A DNA stretch of 64,000 bases from Bacillota bacterium (GTDB taxonomy: Bacteria; Bacillota; Clostridia; Christensenellales; Aristaeellaceae). Position 1 is the stretch's first letter. Every line of letters starts with the position of its first letter. The notes beneath the pieces are model-generated. The model was not told the DNA's origin and did no database searches. It saw nothing but the letters and a program-made list of their open reading frames with translations. Both the position numbers and the translations under genes were made by a program. The stretch is from positions 21,570 through 85,569 of the forward strand of contig JAEZQK010000125.1 of NCBI GenBank assembly GCA_023413135.1, written 5' to 3'. This document shows, in pieces, positions 47,903-57,062 of the stretch.

Positions 47903-49099
47903 TTATTCATTGCTAAACCCCAGTTCCTTTTCCACCGCCTCCGTCAGGTCTGGGATAAAAAGCTCATGGGAAGGAGGTATGCGCTGGATGCCGAACAACA
48001 GCGTCGTGCGGCGAACGGGATCGATGCGCATGGATACGCCGGCCAGGCCGTTCCAGCCGAAGGAACCGATACTCTCATGGATGGCCGACTGTGATGGATC
48101 CATCATCACCCGCATCAGAAAGCCGTAGCCGTAACCCTTCTCATCCGCCCAGGTGCAGCCCAGCCGCTGCGAACCGGTCAATTGATTCCTGGTCATCATG
48201 TCCACCGTCTCGGGCTGCAAAATGCGCACGCCATCAAGCGCCCCGCGGTTTAAAAGCATCCTGGCAAAGCGGGTATAGTCTTCCACCGTGGAAAACAGCC
48301 CGCCGCCGCCGGATTCAAAGCTGCCTTCCTCGATCATGTCCAGTTCCCGCTTCTTGGGCTTGCGCACAAGCCCATTTTTGCCGGGCACATAGGTGGGGGC
48401 GATCCTAAAATGCTTTTCCCTGGGCACACGGAAGCCCGTGTCCGCCATATGCAGCGGTTCTAGAATCTTTTCCTTCAGATATACGCCCAGCTCTTTGCCC
48501 GTGGCCGCCACGATCAGCGCGCCCAGCACATCGGCACTGAAGCCGTACTTCCACTTTTCACCGGGATGGAAGCAAAGAGGGCACCCTGCCATCATGCGGA
48601 TGACTTCCCTGGTGCTGATGCGTTTCCCCAAAGCCTCATGAGCAGCGATATGCCGGAATGCCTTGCTGTAATACTTTGTGACTTCCTTCAAAACCGGATC
48701 TTCCGTAGGCCCGTCCGCGGGATACGGAATACCGGAAGTCATGGTCAGCAGATCGAACACAGTAATTTCACGCCTGGCAGGCTCCAATACAGGCTTGCCG
48801 TCCCGGATCACGCACACCTTAACGTCCTTCCATTCGGGCAGGAAGCGGGAGATGGGCATATCCAGGGAAAAAACGCCTTCTTCCACCAGCGTCATCACCG
48901 CCGTGGCAGTCATGGGCTTGGTGGTGGAGTACATGCGCAATATCGCATCCCGTGCAAAGGGGCGGCGGGACTGCAAATCGGCTTGCCCTGCGCAGTGGAA
49001 AATTTCATCCTTGCCCTCCACCGTAACAAGGGCGGACACGCCTGCCCCCAGCTTCTTTTCCACAAAGGATTTCAATGTATCCAGTATGTAGTCCGCCAT
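47903..49099 (-). CDS. Serine hydrolase (class C beta-lactamase / esterase fold)
   Basis: A 398-residue protein. The SxxK catalytic motif is YSTTKPMTA (about residue 68), the Tyr motif is KWKYGFSADVLGALI, and a late HESIGSFGWNGLAG replaces the KTG box. It lacks a signal peptide, so it is cytoplasmic and more likely an esterase or peptidase than a resistance beta-lactamase. The ATG at 49099 has AAGGAGG nine bases upstream. Monocistronic, divergent from the LuxR gene. Confidence 0.85.
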   Translation of the reverse strand: MADYILDTLKSFVEKKLGAGVSALVTVEGKDEIFHCAGQADLQSRRPFARDAILRMYSTTKPMTATAVMTLVEEGVFSLDMPISRFLPEWKDVKVCVIRDGKPVLEPARREITVFDLLTMTSGIPYPADGPTEDPVLKEVTKYYSKAFRHIAAHEALGKRISTREVIRMMAGCPLCFHPGEKWKYGFSADVLGALIVAATGKELGVYLKEKILEPLHMADTGFRVPREKHFRIAPTYVPGKNGLVRKPKKRELDMIEEGSFESGGGGLFSTVEDYTRFARMLLNRGALDGVRILQPETVDMMTRNQLTGSQRLGCTWADEKGYGYGFLMRVMMDPSQSAIHESIGSFGWNGLAGVSMRIDPVRRTTLLFGIQRIPPSHELFIPDLTEAVEKELGFSNE

Positions 49100-49215
49100 G
49101 TATAGCGCCTCCTTATTTTTCCATGCAACTGCATGATACGTCAGATCCTTCCATCTGTCAACCGATACCGCATTGCAAATAAAAAAGCACACTTTCCCGC
49201 TGTTTGGCATATTCC

Positions 49216-49247
49216 TTGTGGCACTTTTTTGCAGGATTCGTTATAAT
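49216..49247 (+). promoter_or_regulatory. Promoter of the MalT-like regulator gene
   Basis: A consensus TATAAT lies at 49242-49247. The -35 region is poor (TTGTGG at 49216 is 20 bases away), so the promoter may need an activator. TGGCATATTCC at 49205-49215 lies just upstream. Confidence 0.35.
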
Positions 49248-49280
49248 AAAGCATCCACCCACTTCTTTGGGGAGGCGCCT

Positions 49281-51374
49281 ATGCCGCAGCCACTGCTTAC
49301 AACAAAACTGTTCATGCCCCGCAGCGCAGCGCACCCTATCCTGCGCAAATCGCTTGTATCAAGATGGCTGGAAGGCTATCACTCCACAAGCCGGGTGACG
49401 CTAATCTGCGCGCCTGCAGGGTACGGCAAAACCACCCTTATGCTGGATTTGCTGAAGGCTTCATCCGCTGTAACGGCCTGGCTGTCTTTGGACGAAGGCG
49501 ACAACGATGCGCAGCGTTTCCTTGCTTATCTCTTGGCATCAATCAAACAGGCGGGTGTCCCGCTTCAGGGGGGCCTTGACGCGCTGGTGCAGGATGCGAT
49601 CTTCCAGAATCCGGAGGCGGTGATGACGCTGCTTCTTCATAGCCTGGCAACCTTTGAGCAAAAGCTTCTGCTGGTGCTGGATGACTACCATCTCATCAGG
49701 CAGCAAAAGGTTCACGGCCTCATGCAATTTTTGCTGGCCCATCAAAGCGCAAACCTTCACCTTGCCCTTTTGACACGGGAGGATCCGCCCCTTCCCCTCT
49801 CGCGCCTTCGGGTGACGGAGGAATTGATGGAATACCGGGCGGGCGATTTGCTGTTTAGCCGGGAGGAAACGGCCCGGCTGCTGAACGCATCGCTGGACAG
49901 GCCTTTGCCGCCTGAGTCGGCAAACAAGATCGCCGACTGCACGGAAGGCTGGGCCGCCGGCATCAAGCTGTATGCGCTGGCGCTTAAAGGGCAGGATGCG
50001 CAGGCTTTAAATTCCTACATCGGCAAGCTCTCGGGCACGCATGCGTACATCATCGATTACCTGGTGGAGGAAGTGCTAAACGCCCAGCCGGAGGAGCTTC
50101 GCTCTTTTCTTTTAAGAACTTCGATTCTGGATCGTTTAGACGGTGCGCTGTGCGATGCTGTTACCGGCAGGTCCGACGGCCGGGAGAAGCTTGGCGAGGT
50201 AAGCCGCCGGAACCTGTTTTTGATTCCCCTGGATGATAAGCGGGAATGGTTCAGGTACCATGCATTGTTCGCCGATTCCATCAAAGCGGGGCTCTCGCGA
50301 AAAGAGGAACAGGCGCTGTATCTTGCCGCAGCCATGCACATGAAAAGCCGGGGCCTTGACAATGAGGCGGTTACCTATGCCTTCCAATCGGGCGACTTGG
50401 AGAAAGCCGTCAAGCTGGTGGAGGACTCAACCGAAGAAGCCTTCCGCACCGCGCAGCTTGATACGCTCCTTCATTGGCTTGCAAAGCTGCCGGATGATTT
50501 GGTACGAAGAAACGAGATTTTGTGCATGCGCCGGCCCATTGCCTGCTTCATCACCGGAAGGCTCAACGAGGCGGTCTCCTATTTAAATGCATTGGGCCCG
50601 GATTTTGATAAGGAAGCCTCGCCCCACAACCGCGGCCTTTTCTATTCCATGAAGGCCATGCTGGCCGGCGCAACCGGGCAGGACGCGGAGCCCTTGGCCA
50701 GGGAGGCTCTGCGCTGCCTGGAGCCGTGGGACCCCATTGCCCGCACCTCCACATACAATACCCTGGGCCGCGCCCAGTTCCGCAAGGGAAATGTGAGTGA
50801 GGCGGCGGAAACGTTTCAAAACGCACTCACATCCGGGATGCAACTGGGTTACCAGTTCGTTACCACGCTGGTCATGATGAGTTACAGCTCCTGCCTTCAT
50901 GCCATGGGGCAGCATCAGGAAGCGGTCAAACAATGCGAAAGCTTTATCGCGGGCATGGCGCGGCAATATGGGCAGCTCCCCCCGTATGTCGGCATCTTAT
51001 ATGTCACCATGGCCGGGTTTTTGCAGGCACTTGGCGAAACGGAAAAGGCGGAGCGCTTAAAAAGCGAAGGGGAAGCGCTGTGCCAAAGCATTTCCTACGA
51101 CATACATGCATCGCTGAAGGTTTTTAATAACATTCCTCCCAAAGCGGAAAAGGAGCCTGCCCCTATTTTGGAATTCGGGGAAAAGCTCAGCGAGCGGGAG
51201 ATGGAGATTCTCCGCCTGCTGTGCGATGGCCTTAGCAACGGCGAAATCGCCAAGGCATTGTTCATTTCCACCAACACAACACAGTGGCACATTTCCCATT
51301 TATATGGCAAGCTGGGCGTCAAAAGCCGCACCAAGGCCGTTGCCAAGGCACGGGAGATGGGGCTTATTCATTAA
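49281..51374 (+). CDS. MalT-like LuxR family regulator
   Basis: A 697-residue STAND-type regulator. The N-terminal ATPase has CAPAGYGKTTLML (Walker A, about residue 40) and LLVLDDYHLI (Walker B). The centre is built of TPR-like helical repeats (about 340-620), and the C-terminal LuxR HTH is SEREMEILRLLCDGLSNGEI, then TNTTQWHISHLYGKLGVKSR. Such proteins are ligand- and ATP-dependent activators. It directly precedes the 51522-52971 operon on the same strand and is its most likely regulator. GGAGG lies five bases before the ATG. Confidence 0.9.
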   Translation: MPQPLLTTKLFMPRSAAHPILRKSLVSRWLEGYHSTSRVTLICAPAGYGKTTLMLDLLKASSAVTAWLSLDEGDNDAQRFLAYLLASIKQAGVPLQGGLDALVQDAIFQNPEAVMTLLLHSLATFEQKLLLVLDDYHLIRQQKVHGLMQFLLAHQSANLHLALLTREDPPLPLSRLRVTEELMEYRAGDLLFSREETARLLNASLDRPLPPESANKIADCTEGWAAGIKLYALALKGQDAQALNSYIGKLSGTHAYIIDYLVEEVLNAQPEELRSFLLRTSILDRLDGALCDAVTGRSDGREKLGEVSRRNLFLIPLDDKREWFRYHALFADSIKAGLSRKEEQALYLAAAMHMKSRGLDNEAVTYAFQSGDLEKAVKLVEDSTEEAFRTAQLDTLLHWLAKLPDDLVRRNEILCMRRPIACFITGRLNEAVSYLNALGPDFDKEASPHNRGLFYSMKAMLAGATGQDAEPLAREALRCLEPWDPIARTSTYNTLGRAQFRKGNVSEAAETFQNALTSGMQLGYQFVTTLVMMSYSSCLHAMGQHQEAVKQCESFIAGMARQYGQLPPYVGILYVTMAGFLQALGETEKAERLKSEGEALCQSISYDIHASLKVFNNIPPKAEKEPAPILEFGEKLSEREMEILRLLCDGLSNGEIAKALFISTNTTQWHISHLYGKLGVKSRTKAVAKAREMGLIH

Positions 51375-51521
51375 TCGCGCAGCCATTATGGGCCATCCCC
51401 CACAGAAGCCTGTGGGGTTTCTTCTTTTTGCACATCCCATAAAACCACAGCTTTCAGTGGCGCATTCCACATATGCATTTGCTATGATAGCACCGTCAAC
51501 AACATCCCGGAGGAAAACACC

Positions 51522-51743
51522 ATGATCTGTTATGAAATCACCGTGGAAGGCCATCTCACTTTAAACCGCCTGAAGGATTTTGAGGGTTTCAGTGCCACCC
51601 CGCTTCCGGACGGAAAGACAAAGCTCATGGGCTGCCTTCCCGATCAGGCTGCATTGTTCTCAATCTTGAGCCTCATCCGCGACATGAACCTGCCCCTGGT
51701 ATCCGTGCAAAAGCATTCCGAAACAAAGGAGACCTCCCTATGA
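51522..51743 (+). CDS. Small hypothetical protein
   Basis: A 73-residue protein of mixed helix and strand (MICYEITVEGHLTLNRLKDF, later LFSILSLIRDMNLPLVSV), resembling small proteins often found beside LuxR/MalT-like regulators and CPBP proteases in Clostridia. Function unknown. TATGAT at 51483-51488 is a likely -10. The ATG has GGAGG eight bases upstream, and the stop overlaps the CPBP start (ATGA). Confidence 0.6.
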   Translation: MICYEITVEGHLTLNRLKDFEGFSATPLPDGKTKLMGCLPDQAALFSILSLIRDMNLPLVSVQKHSETKETSL

Positions 51744-52582
51744 AAACCGCCATCCGCCGCCATCCCGTCGCCGCCTACATCCTTCTGGCCTTCTCATGGA
51801 CATGGCTCATTGCTTTTGCCATGCTGTTTACCGGTCTTACCGACGATGTTTTTAGCCCCTCTCCCCTGTTCATTCTCGGTGGCATATTGAGCAATGTTTC
51901 CCCCAGCCTGGCCGCGCTGCTGGTAACCAGGATCAACGGTGGCAAAGAAGCCTTGAAAAGGCTCACGGGCCGCTTCAAGGTAAAAAGCCAAAGGGGATGG
52001 ACAGGTTTGACCCTTGTCATCGTCCCCACCGTTACGGCGCTTACAACAATACTTTCCCACTTCTTCTTCCGGGAATACAGGTTTGCCCTTGTTGCACCCA
52101 TGATCGCCATGGGCCTTGTATGGCCCCTGTTTTCCGGCATGGGCGAGGAATTCGGCTGGCGGGGATACCTGCTGCCCAGGCTCATCAAGCGCTTTGGTCT
52201 GATGAAGGCCGCGCTGCTGCTGGGCATCCTGTGGGAAGTGTGGCATCTGCCCATGCACTATATGGCCTATAGGACCTATGGGGTATACATGATCCCGGCC
52301 TTCCTGAACATTGGTTTCCTGAATCTGACGCTAAACGCGGTCATCATGGCGATTATCTATGCCGTCAACAAAGGCAGCATCAAACTGATGGTGCTCTACC
52401 ACTACACCATTACCGCCAGCGCCATCATCTTAGGCGCACTGTTCACCGCGGAAGCTTCTCCCAAGTTCACCGTACTGGAAAGCCTGCTCTCCTGCACCCT
52501 GTTTTTCATCGCAGCCATCATCCTCTACCGGAAAAACAAGCACCGCATTCAACTGAACACTAAGGAGGAAGCATCATGCTGA
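51740..52582 (+). CDS. CPBP family intramembrane glutamic endopeptidase
   Basis: A 280-residue membrane protein with about seven helices. The CPBP (Abi/Rce1-like) motifs are GMGEEFGWRGYLLP, with the two catalytic Glu, and LWEVWHLPMHY with the first His; a later NAVIMAIIYAVNKGSI plus YHYTI completes the site. Members process or modify peptides and bacteriocin-related proteins; the substrate here is unknown. Middle gene of a three-gene operon downstream of the MalT-like regulator, overlapping both neighbours. Confidence 0.88.
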   Translation: MKTAIRRHPVAAYILLAFSWTWLIAFAMLFTGLTDDVFSPSPLFILGGILSNVSPSLAALLVTRINGGKEALKRLTGRFKVKSQRGWTGLTLVIVPTVTALTTILSHFFFREYRFALVAPMIAMGLVWPLFSGMGEEFGWRGYLLPRLIKRFGLMKAALLLGILWEVWHLPMHYMAYRTYGVYMIPAFLNIGFLNLTLNAVIMAIIYAVNKGSIKLMVLYHYTITASAIILGALFTAEASPKFTVLESLLSCTLFFIAAIILYRKNKHRIQLNTKEEASC

Positions 52583-52971
52583 AGCTCTATTTCGGAAGCG
52601 TCTTTTCCACCATCTCCACGTTGCTTATCCTGGCATTCACCGTATTCTTTGTCTTGGTTACTGCCCGCCGGACCGCCATTTCCCACTGGGGGCTTTTGAC
52701 GCTGGCGATGTTCATCCTGGGGCTATTGATGTCCATGATGAGCGGCATGAAGGACGGCATGGCCACCGCAGCATCCGTCATTCCCAACAAACATTGGATG
52801 ATGACCATTCTGTGCGTGCTGGGCGGGCTGGCCTTCTTATCCGGACTGCTGGCCCTTATCATCCGGAACCAATCCTTCTGGCAGGTCAGCTTTTACCTTT
52901 TGTCCGCCATCATCATCCTGAAAGTGCTGCTCACAGAAGCTTACCGGATCGTTCATTACCTTGGCAAGTAA
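52576..52971 (+). CDS. Small four-helix membrane protein
   Basis: A 131-residue integral membrane protein with four predicted helices (first: FSTISTLLILAFTVFFVLV). No motif recognised. Its start overlaps the CPBP gene by seven bases with AAGGAGG upstream, so it is made together with the protease and may be its partner or substrate. Confidence 0.6.
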   Translation: MLKLYFGSVFSTISTLLILAFTVFFVLVTARRTAISHWGLLTLAMFILGLLMSMMSGMKDGMATAASVIPNKHWMMTILCVLGGLAFLSGLLALIIRNQSFWQVSFYLLSAIIILKVLLTEAYRIVHYLGK

Positions 52972-52972
52972 C

Positions 52973-53004
52973 AAAAAGGGAGCACAGCGGCGCTCTTTTT
53001 ATTT
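52973..53004 (+). terminator. Terminator of the CPBP operon
   Basis: AAAAAGGGAGC (52973-52983) pairs with GCTCTTTTT (52992-53000) including two G-T pairs; a T-rich tail follows. Confidence 0.75.
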
Positions 53005-53017
53005 ACGTTCCTTTCCC

Positions 53018-53046
53018 TTGACATCCGAATGGAAAACCCGTATGAT
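53018..53046 (+). promoter_or_regulatory. Promoter of the GH116 gene
   Basis: TTGACA (53018-53023), a 17-base spacer and TATGAT (53041-53046). The same two hexamers and spacing occur at the promoter of the facing sugar operon (63707-63735). Confidence 0.8.
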
Positions 53047-53062
53047 CATTCTATATGTTTGT

Positions 53063-53078
53063 GACATCGGTACCATAT
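53063..53078 (+). promoter_or_regulatory. Operator word A (GH116 gene)
   Basis: GACATCGGTACCATAT lies about ten bases downstream of the expected transcript start. It matches 14 of 16 bases with 63687-63702 and 13 of 16 with 63562-63577, both upstream of the facing operon. The position fits a repressor, probably of the LacI type, which is not encoded in the window. Confidence 0.6.
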
Positions 53079-53094
53079 CGAAGGAGAGGATCAT

Positions 53095-55506
53095 ATGGCC
53101 GCTTTTGTTCCCGCGGATTTTATGCCAATTTTGACGCATTTGAAAGGATACGGCCCGGATGCCACGCAAACGGCGTTCCTGCTGGGCGGCATCGGCACGG
53201 GAAACGTGTCCGTAGGCGTCCGGGGGCAGCTTCAGGACTGGGAGGTATTCAACCGCCCCGGTAAGGGCAACAAATTCCCTTATACGTTCTTTGCCCTGCA
53301 CGTCCGCCAGGGGGATAAAAGGGATACCAGGGTGCTGGAGGGACCGCTTCAGCCGCCCTTTGCCGCGTCCCACGGCATCGATTCCTCCGAGGTGGCGGGG
53401 CTTAAAAGGTTTCCGCATAGCGAATTCAAGGGAGAATATCCCCTTTGTCAAGTCAAGCTTTGGGACGAAAGCCTTCCTGTCAGCGCGACGCTGGAAGCAT
53501 ATACGCCTTTCATCCCCTTAAATCCCGAAGATTCTGGCATTCCTGCGGCTGTCATCCGCTATCGGGTCAAAAACGAAAGCAGCGAACCGGTTTTTGTTGC
53601 TGTGGCCGGCTCCATGGCCAATATGACCACATTCAACGGCTACGGCTGCTTCAATTACGTGGAATACGCCGGGGAAAGCCAAAATGTCCCCATCCGGGAA
53701 GAAGGCCTTTCCGGCATCCACTTTGAATCCTGCGGCTTTGCGCCTTACCACCCTATGCACGCCACCATGGCCCTTGCCTCCACCGATGGTCATGTCACCG
53801 TTAAGCCTTACTGGTACCAAGGCGGCTGGTGGGACGGCATACAGGATTTCTGGGATGACTTTTCCACGGACGGCCGCCTGGAAACAGACAGCCAGGCTGA
53901 TGGCGATAACCATTCCATCTTGAATCTCAAAAAGCAGAAAATCGGCTCCGTGGTGTCCGAAAACATGCTGGCTCCCGGAGAAACCTGCGTGTTTGAATTC
54001 CTGCTGGTCTGGCATTTCCCCAACCGCATCCGCTCCTGGAACCAATGCTATGATCCGGAAGATGTGGATGAAAAGGACATCGTGCGCAACCATTACGCCC
54101 TAAAGTATCATAGCGCCTGGGAAGCGGCCAGGGATCTTCAAAAACGCCTTCCCTCCCTGGAAAACGCCACACTATCCTTCCACCGGGCGCTGTTTGAAAG
54201 TACGCTGCCGCCTTCCGTACTGGATGCCGTTTCAGCCAACATCACGGTGCTGCGCAGCAACACCTGCTTCTGGCTGGCGGACAATACCTTCTGGGGCTGG
54301 GAGGGGTGCTTCAACCAGACGGGCTGCTGCGACGGCAACTGCACCCATGTATGGAACTATGCCCAGACGATTGCATTCCTGTTTCCCACGCTGGAAATTG
54401 CCATGCGCCGCAACGAGTTCCTGACGGAAACGGACGAGGCAGGAAAAATGAATTTCCGCGCCCGCAAGCACTTCAATGATGAAGAGTGGAAGTTGTACCC
54501 CGCCGCCGACGGGCAGACGGGAGCCATCGTCCGATTGTTCCGGGAATGGAAATTCACCGGAGACAACAGCCTCATCGACGAAATGGGCGAAGCCGCCCTT
54601 CGGGCGCTGGATTTTTCCATCACCCATTGGGACAGCGACGGTGACGGCGTGCTGGACAGCCAGCAGCACAACACCTACGACATTGAGTTTTACGGCCTGA
54701 GCTCCATGACCAACAGCGTATTCTTTGCCGCACTCAAAGCTGGGGCGCACATGGCGGATTATTTGAAGCTGCCGGAACGCAGGGACAGATACCTTGAACT
54801 GCTTGAAAAAGGCAGCCGCCGCATGGACGAGTTGCTGTGGAACGGAGAGTACTACATCCAGCGCATAAGCGATCTGAACGAGTACAAATACCAGTATGGC
54901 GAGGGCTGCCTTTCGGATCAGTTGCTGGGGCAGTTCATGGCCCATGTGGCGGGGCTTAAACACATCCTGCCGCCGGAGCATGTGAAAAAGGCCGTTAAGT
55001 CCATCTATGATTACAACTTCCGTCGGGATTTTTTCCGCCACGAAAGCGTGCAGCGCACATATGCATTGAATGATGAGAAGGGCCTGCTCCTTTGCTCCTG
55101 GCCCAAGGGCGGGCGGCCCAAATTCCCCTTTGTGTATTCCGATGAGGTATGGACGGGCATCGAATACCAGGTAGCCGCAACGCTTTTCTATGAGGGGCTG
55201 GTGGAAGAAGGCCTGGAAATCGTGGCAGCCGTCCGCGCCCGCCACGACGGCTGCCGCCGCAACCCCTTCAACGAAGTGGAATGCGGCCACCACTATGCCA
55301 GGTCCATGGCCAGCTGGGCGCTGCTCACCGCACTTTCCGGCTTTTCTTGCGATGAAACATGCGGAGAGGTTACCTTTTCGCCCAGGATTTCTCCTGATAA
55401 TTTCCGCTGCTTCTACTCCACGGGAAAGGAATGGGGCGTGTACCGGCAGTGGAAGGATGAAAAGGGAGAACTGCGCAAGGAAAGGCAGAGTCTGTACAGC
55501 GTTTGA
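53095..55506 (+). CDS. GH116 family glycoside hydrolase
   Basis: An 803-residue cytoplasmic enzyme (no signal peptide) of the GH116 (GBA2-like) family: an N-terminal beta-sandwich (about 1-330), opening with FLLGGIGTGNVSVGVRGQL, and a C-terminal (alpha/alpha)6 barrel. In the barrel GWEGCFNQTGCCDGNCTHVW holds the region of the nucleophile Glu, and NTYDIEFYGLSSMTNS holds the likely acid/base Asp. Known members are beta-glucosidases, beta-xylosidases and N-acetylglucosaminidases, so the linkage is not certain. It shares promoter form and operator with the facing operon and so belongs to the same regulon. RBS AAGGAGAGG. Confidence 0.88.
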   Translation: MAAFVPADFMPILTHLKGYGPDATQTAFLLGGIGTGNVSVGVRGQLQDWEVFNRPGKGNKFPYTFFALHVRQGDKRDTRVLEGPLQPPFAASHGIDSSEVAGLKRFPHSEFKGEYPLCQVKLWDESLPVSATLEAYTPFIPLNPEDSGIPAAVIRYRVKNESSEPVFVAVAGSMANMTTFNGYGCFNYVEYAGESQNVPIREEGLSGIHFESCGFAPYHPMHATMALASTDGHVTVKPYWYQGGWWDGIQDFWDDFSTDGRLETDSQADGDNHSILNLKKQKIGSVVSENMLAPGETCVFEFLLVWHFPNRIRSWNQCYDPEDVDEKDIVRNHYALKYHSAWEAARDLQKRLPSLENATLSFHRALFESTLPPSVLDAVSANITVLRSNTCFWLADNTFWGWEGCFNQTGCCDGNCTHVWNYAQTIAFLFPTLEIAMRRNEFLTETDEAGKMNFRARKHFNDEEWKLYPAADGQTGAIVRLFREWKFTGDNSLIDEMGEAALRALDFSITHWDSDGDGVLDSQQHNTYDIEFYGLSSMTNSVFFAALKAGAHMADYLKLPERRDRYLELLEKGSRRMDELLWNGEYYIQRISDLNEYKYQYGEGCLSDQLLGQFMAHVAGLKHILPPEHVKKAVKSIYDYNFRRDFFRHESVQRTYALNDEKGLLLCSWPKGGRPKFPFVYSDEVWTGIEYQVAATLFYEGLVEEGLEIVAAVRARHDGCRRNPFNEVECGHHYARSMASWALLTALSGFSCDETCGEVTFSPRISPDNFRCFYSTGKEWGVYRQWKDEKGELRKERQSLYSV

Positions 55507-55595
55507 TACCAACTCAAAAAATGACTGCATAGATGGTGAAGTTCTATTATCGAATGAACGTGCTTTCCTCTGGGCTATCAATCACCGGTGCGCTG

Positions 55596-55720
55596 CGGGC
55601 GATTGATAATCGCCCCTATGGCTGCAAAGAGTATATTGGCTTTTCTTCCGGCTCCTATGTATCCCGGAAATGAAGCCAACAACCATTACGGCGTCGTAGG
55701 GGCGATTATTAATCGCCCGC
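55596..55720. repeat. MITE-like element with 24-bp terminal inverted repeats
   Basis: The gap 55507-55891 has no gene. In it, 55596-55619 and 55697-55720 are inverted copies matching at about 22 of 24 bases (core GGGGCGATTATYAATCGCCCG). Each end is itself a small palindrome. Similar GTAGGGGCGATT words are frequent dispersed repeats in Firmicutes. At 55505 a second dispersed word (GATACCAACTCAAAA) resembles one at 63788. Confidence 0.65.
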
Positions 55721-55891
55721 TTGTGCCGGTCTCTTCTATCATTGATCTATCCTCAGTGTTGGGCGGGGGCTTCTTCCACCGCCCTACTATTGGGAGGTTT
55801 CTTGATAAATATGCGACCTATTGATTTGATCGCTATACGTTTATCAATGTAATCCTAATAGTAATTCAAGTGCATTGATTTGACAATAACA

Positions 55892-55927
55892 GCGTCGCGG
55901 AGAAGGATTTCTCCGCGACGCTTTTTT
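55892..55927 (+). terminator. Strong terminator between converging GH116 and GH183 genes
   Basis: GCGTCGCGGAGAA (55892-55904) and TTCTCCGCGACGC (55909-55921) form a perfect 13-bp stem with a 4-base loop, followed by TTTTTT on the plus strand. It could also act on the minus strand less efficiently. Confidence 0.9.
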
Positions 55928-55940
55928 CAGTTCCCCAATT

Positions 55941-57062
55941 TCAGGGCAATTCTGCCTTCATCCACATGATGTTGTAAATCGGAAAGAATTGACTCATGGC
56001 AAAGTAGAAAGTCTTTCCCTTTTCCTCCACGTACTTGGGATGCATGAACGCACCGTACAGGGAGGGGTACTGGCTGCCCCTTGCCAGGGTGTAAGGCTTG
56101 CTCCATTCACCCCAGGGGGTAACGCCTTCGTGCATCACAATGGCATAGGCGCCTTCCTTCATGTACGTTACAAGAAAGTTGCCCAGGTATTCATTGTAGA
56201 TGACGGAGATTTCCCCTACCGGCCCATCAATAATCACCTTGGCCTGATTGACTCCATCGGGGCCTTGCGCCCATTGCGGTTCCCCTTTTTCATTGAGCCC
56301 GGTGAAATAGGCATAGGCATTGAAATCCTCAATCATATCTTGAGGCACCTTCATCAGCGCCATGCCGCCCATGCGCCCCGCGGGGATGCCCCAAATATAC
56401 ATGGTATCATCCACCAGGCAATTGGCGGTCTGTATAAAGTTGGAATCCCCCGGCCATTTCACGTTTTGGAGCTTTGTCCATTTCTGCCCGTGATCCTCCG
56501 ACTTGGCCAGGCCGGAATACCGGCATTCCCACCGGCCCGCTTCGCCCCAATGGGATACGGACATGTAGATGCAGTACAGCGTATCCCCCACTGCAAAGAT
56601 GTTGGTGGGGATCACCGTCATCTCCGTCTTATCCACCTTCAGGCTGCCCAGCAGTTCCTTGGCCTTGCCCCGCTTGTCGGTCACCGCGCCGGTAATGGTC
56701 AGTCCGTCGGAAGGATCGTCGTCCTCGATCAGGAACAGCACGTTGCTGCGCCAGGAGCTATTTTTGTCATCCCCGAAGGTATCGCCGCCAAACAGGTAGG
56801 TGGTATCCCCGATCACAGCCATGGAGCCCAGATCCGTGCCCCACACTCCAAAGCGGGATTGTGTCTTGTTGGGGCTTTCTTCCCCGGTAATTTGACTCAC
56901 CTTGCTCACCTGCGTCTTGGAAAGCTCATGCAGCGCCCATTGCTTGCCGGGCAAGTTACCAATGGCCGCATCCTCCCCCAGAGTCGGAACGGTCTGGCCA
57001 AGAGAAGCAGCCGGAAGCAGCAAAGCCAAAGCAAACAAAAGAAGAAACCCCTTGCGCAGCAT
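55941..57062 (-). CDS. Secreted DUF4185 protein (GH183-type)
   Basis: A 373-residue exported protein: signal peptide MLRKGFLLLFALALLLPAAS, then a five-bladed-propeller-like DUF4185 domain with SRFGVWGTDLGSMAVIGDTT, YLFGGDTFGD and WGIPAGRMGG segments. DUF4185 is the basis of glycoside hydrolase family GH183, whose studied members are endo-D-arabinanases acting on mycobacterial arabinan. Asp residues in GTDLG and GGDTFGD are in the conserved positions of the family core. Last gene of the sugar operon; its ATG overlaps the GH172 stop (TGATG). As the only secreted enzyme of the operon it should make the first cuts outside the cell. Confidence 0.78.
   Translation of the reverse strand: MLRKGFLLLFALALLLPAASLGQTVPTLGEDAAIGNLPGKQWALHELSKTQVSKVSQITGEESPNKTQSRFGVWGTDLGSMAVIGDTTYLFGGDTFGDDKNSSWRSNVLFLIEDDDPSDGLTITGAVTDKRGKAKELLGSLKVDKTEMTVIPTNIFAVGDTLYCIYMSVSHWGEAGRWECRYSGLAKSEDHGQKWTKLQNVKWPGDSNFIQTANCLVDDTMYIWGIPAGRMGGMALMKVPQDMIEDFNAYAYFTGLNEKGEPQWAQGPDGVNQAKVIIDGPVGEISVIYNEYLGNFLVTYMKEGAYAIVMHEGVTPWGEWSKPYTLARGSQYPSLYGAFMHPKYVEEKGKTFYFAMSQFFPIYNIMWMKAELP

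Noticed and set aside
47903..49099. Antibiotic-resistance beta-lactamase
   Set aside because: No signal peptide, and the KTG box is replaced. It looks like a cytoplasmic esterase/peptidase of the same fold.
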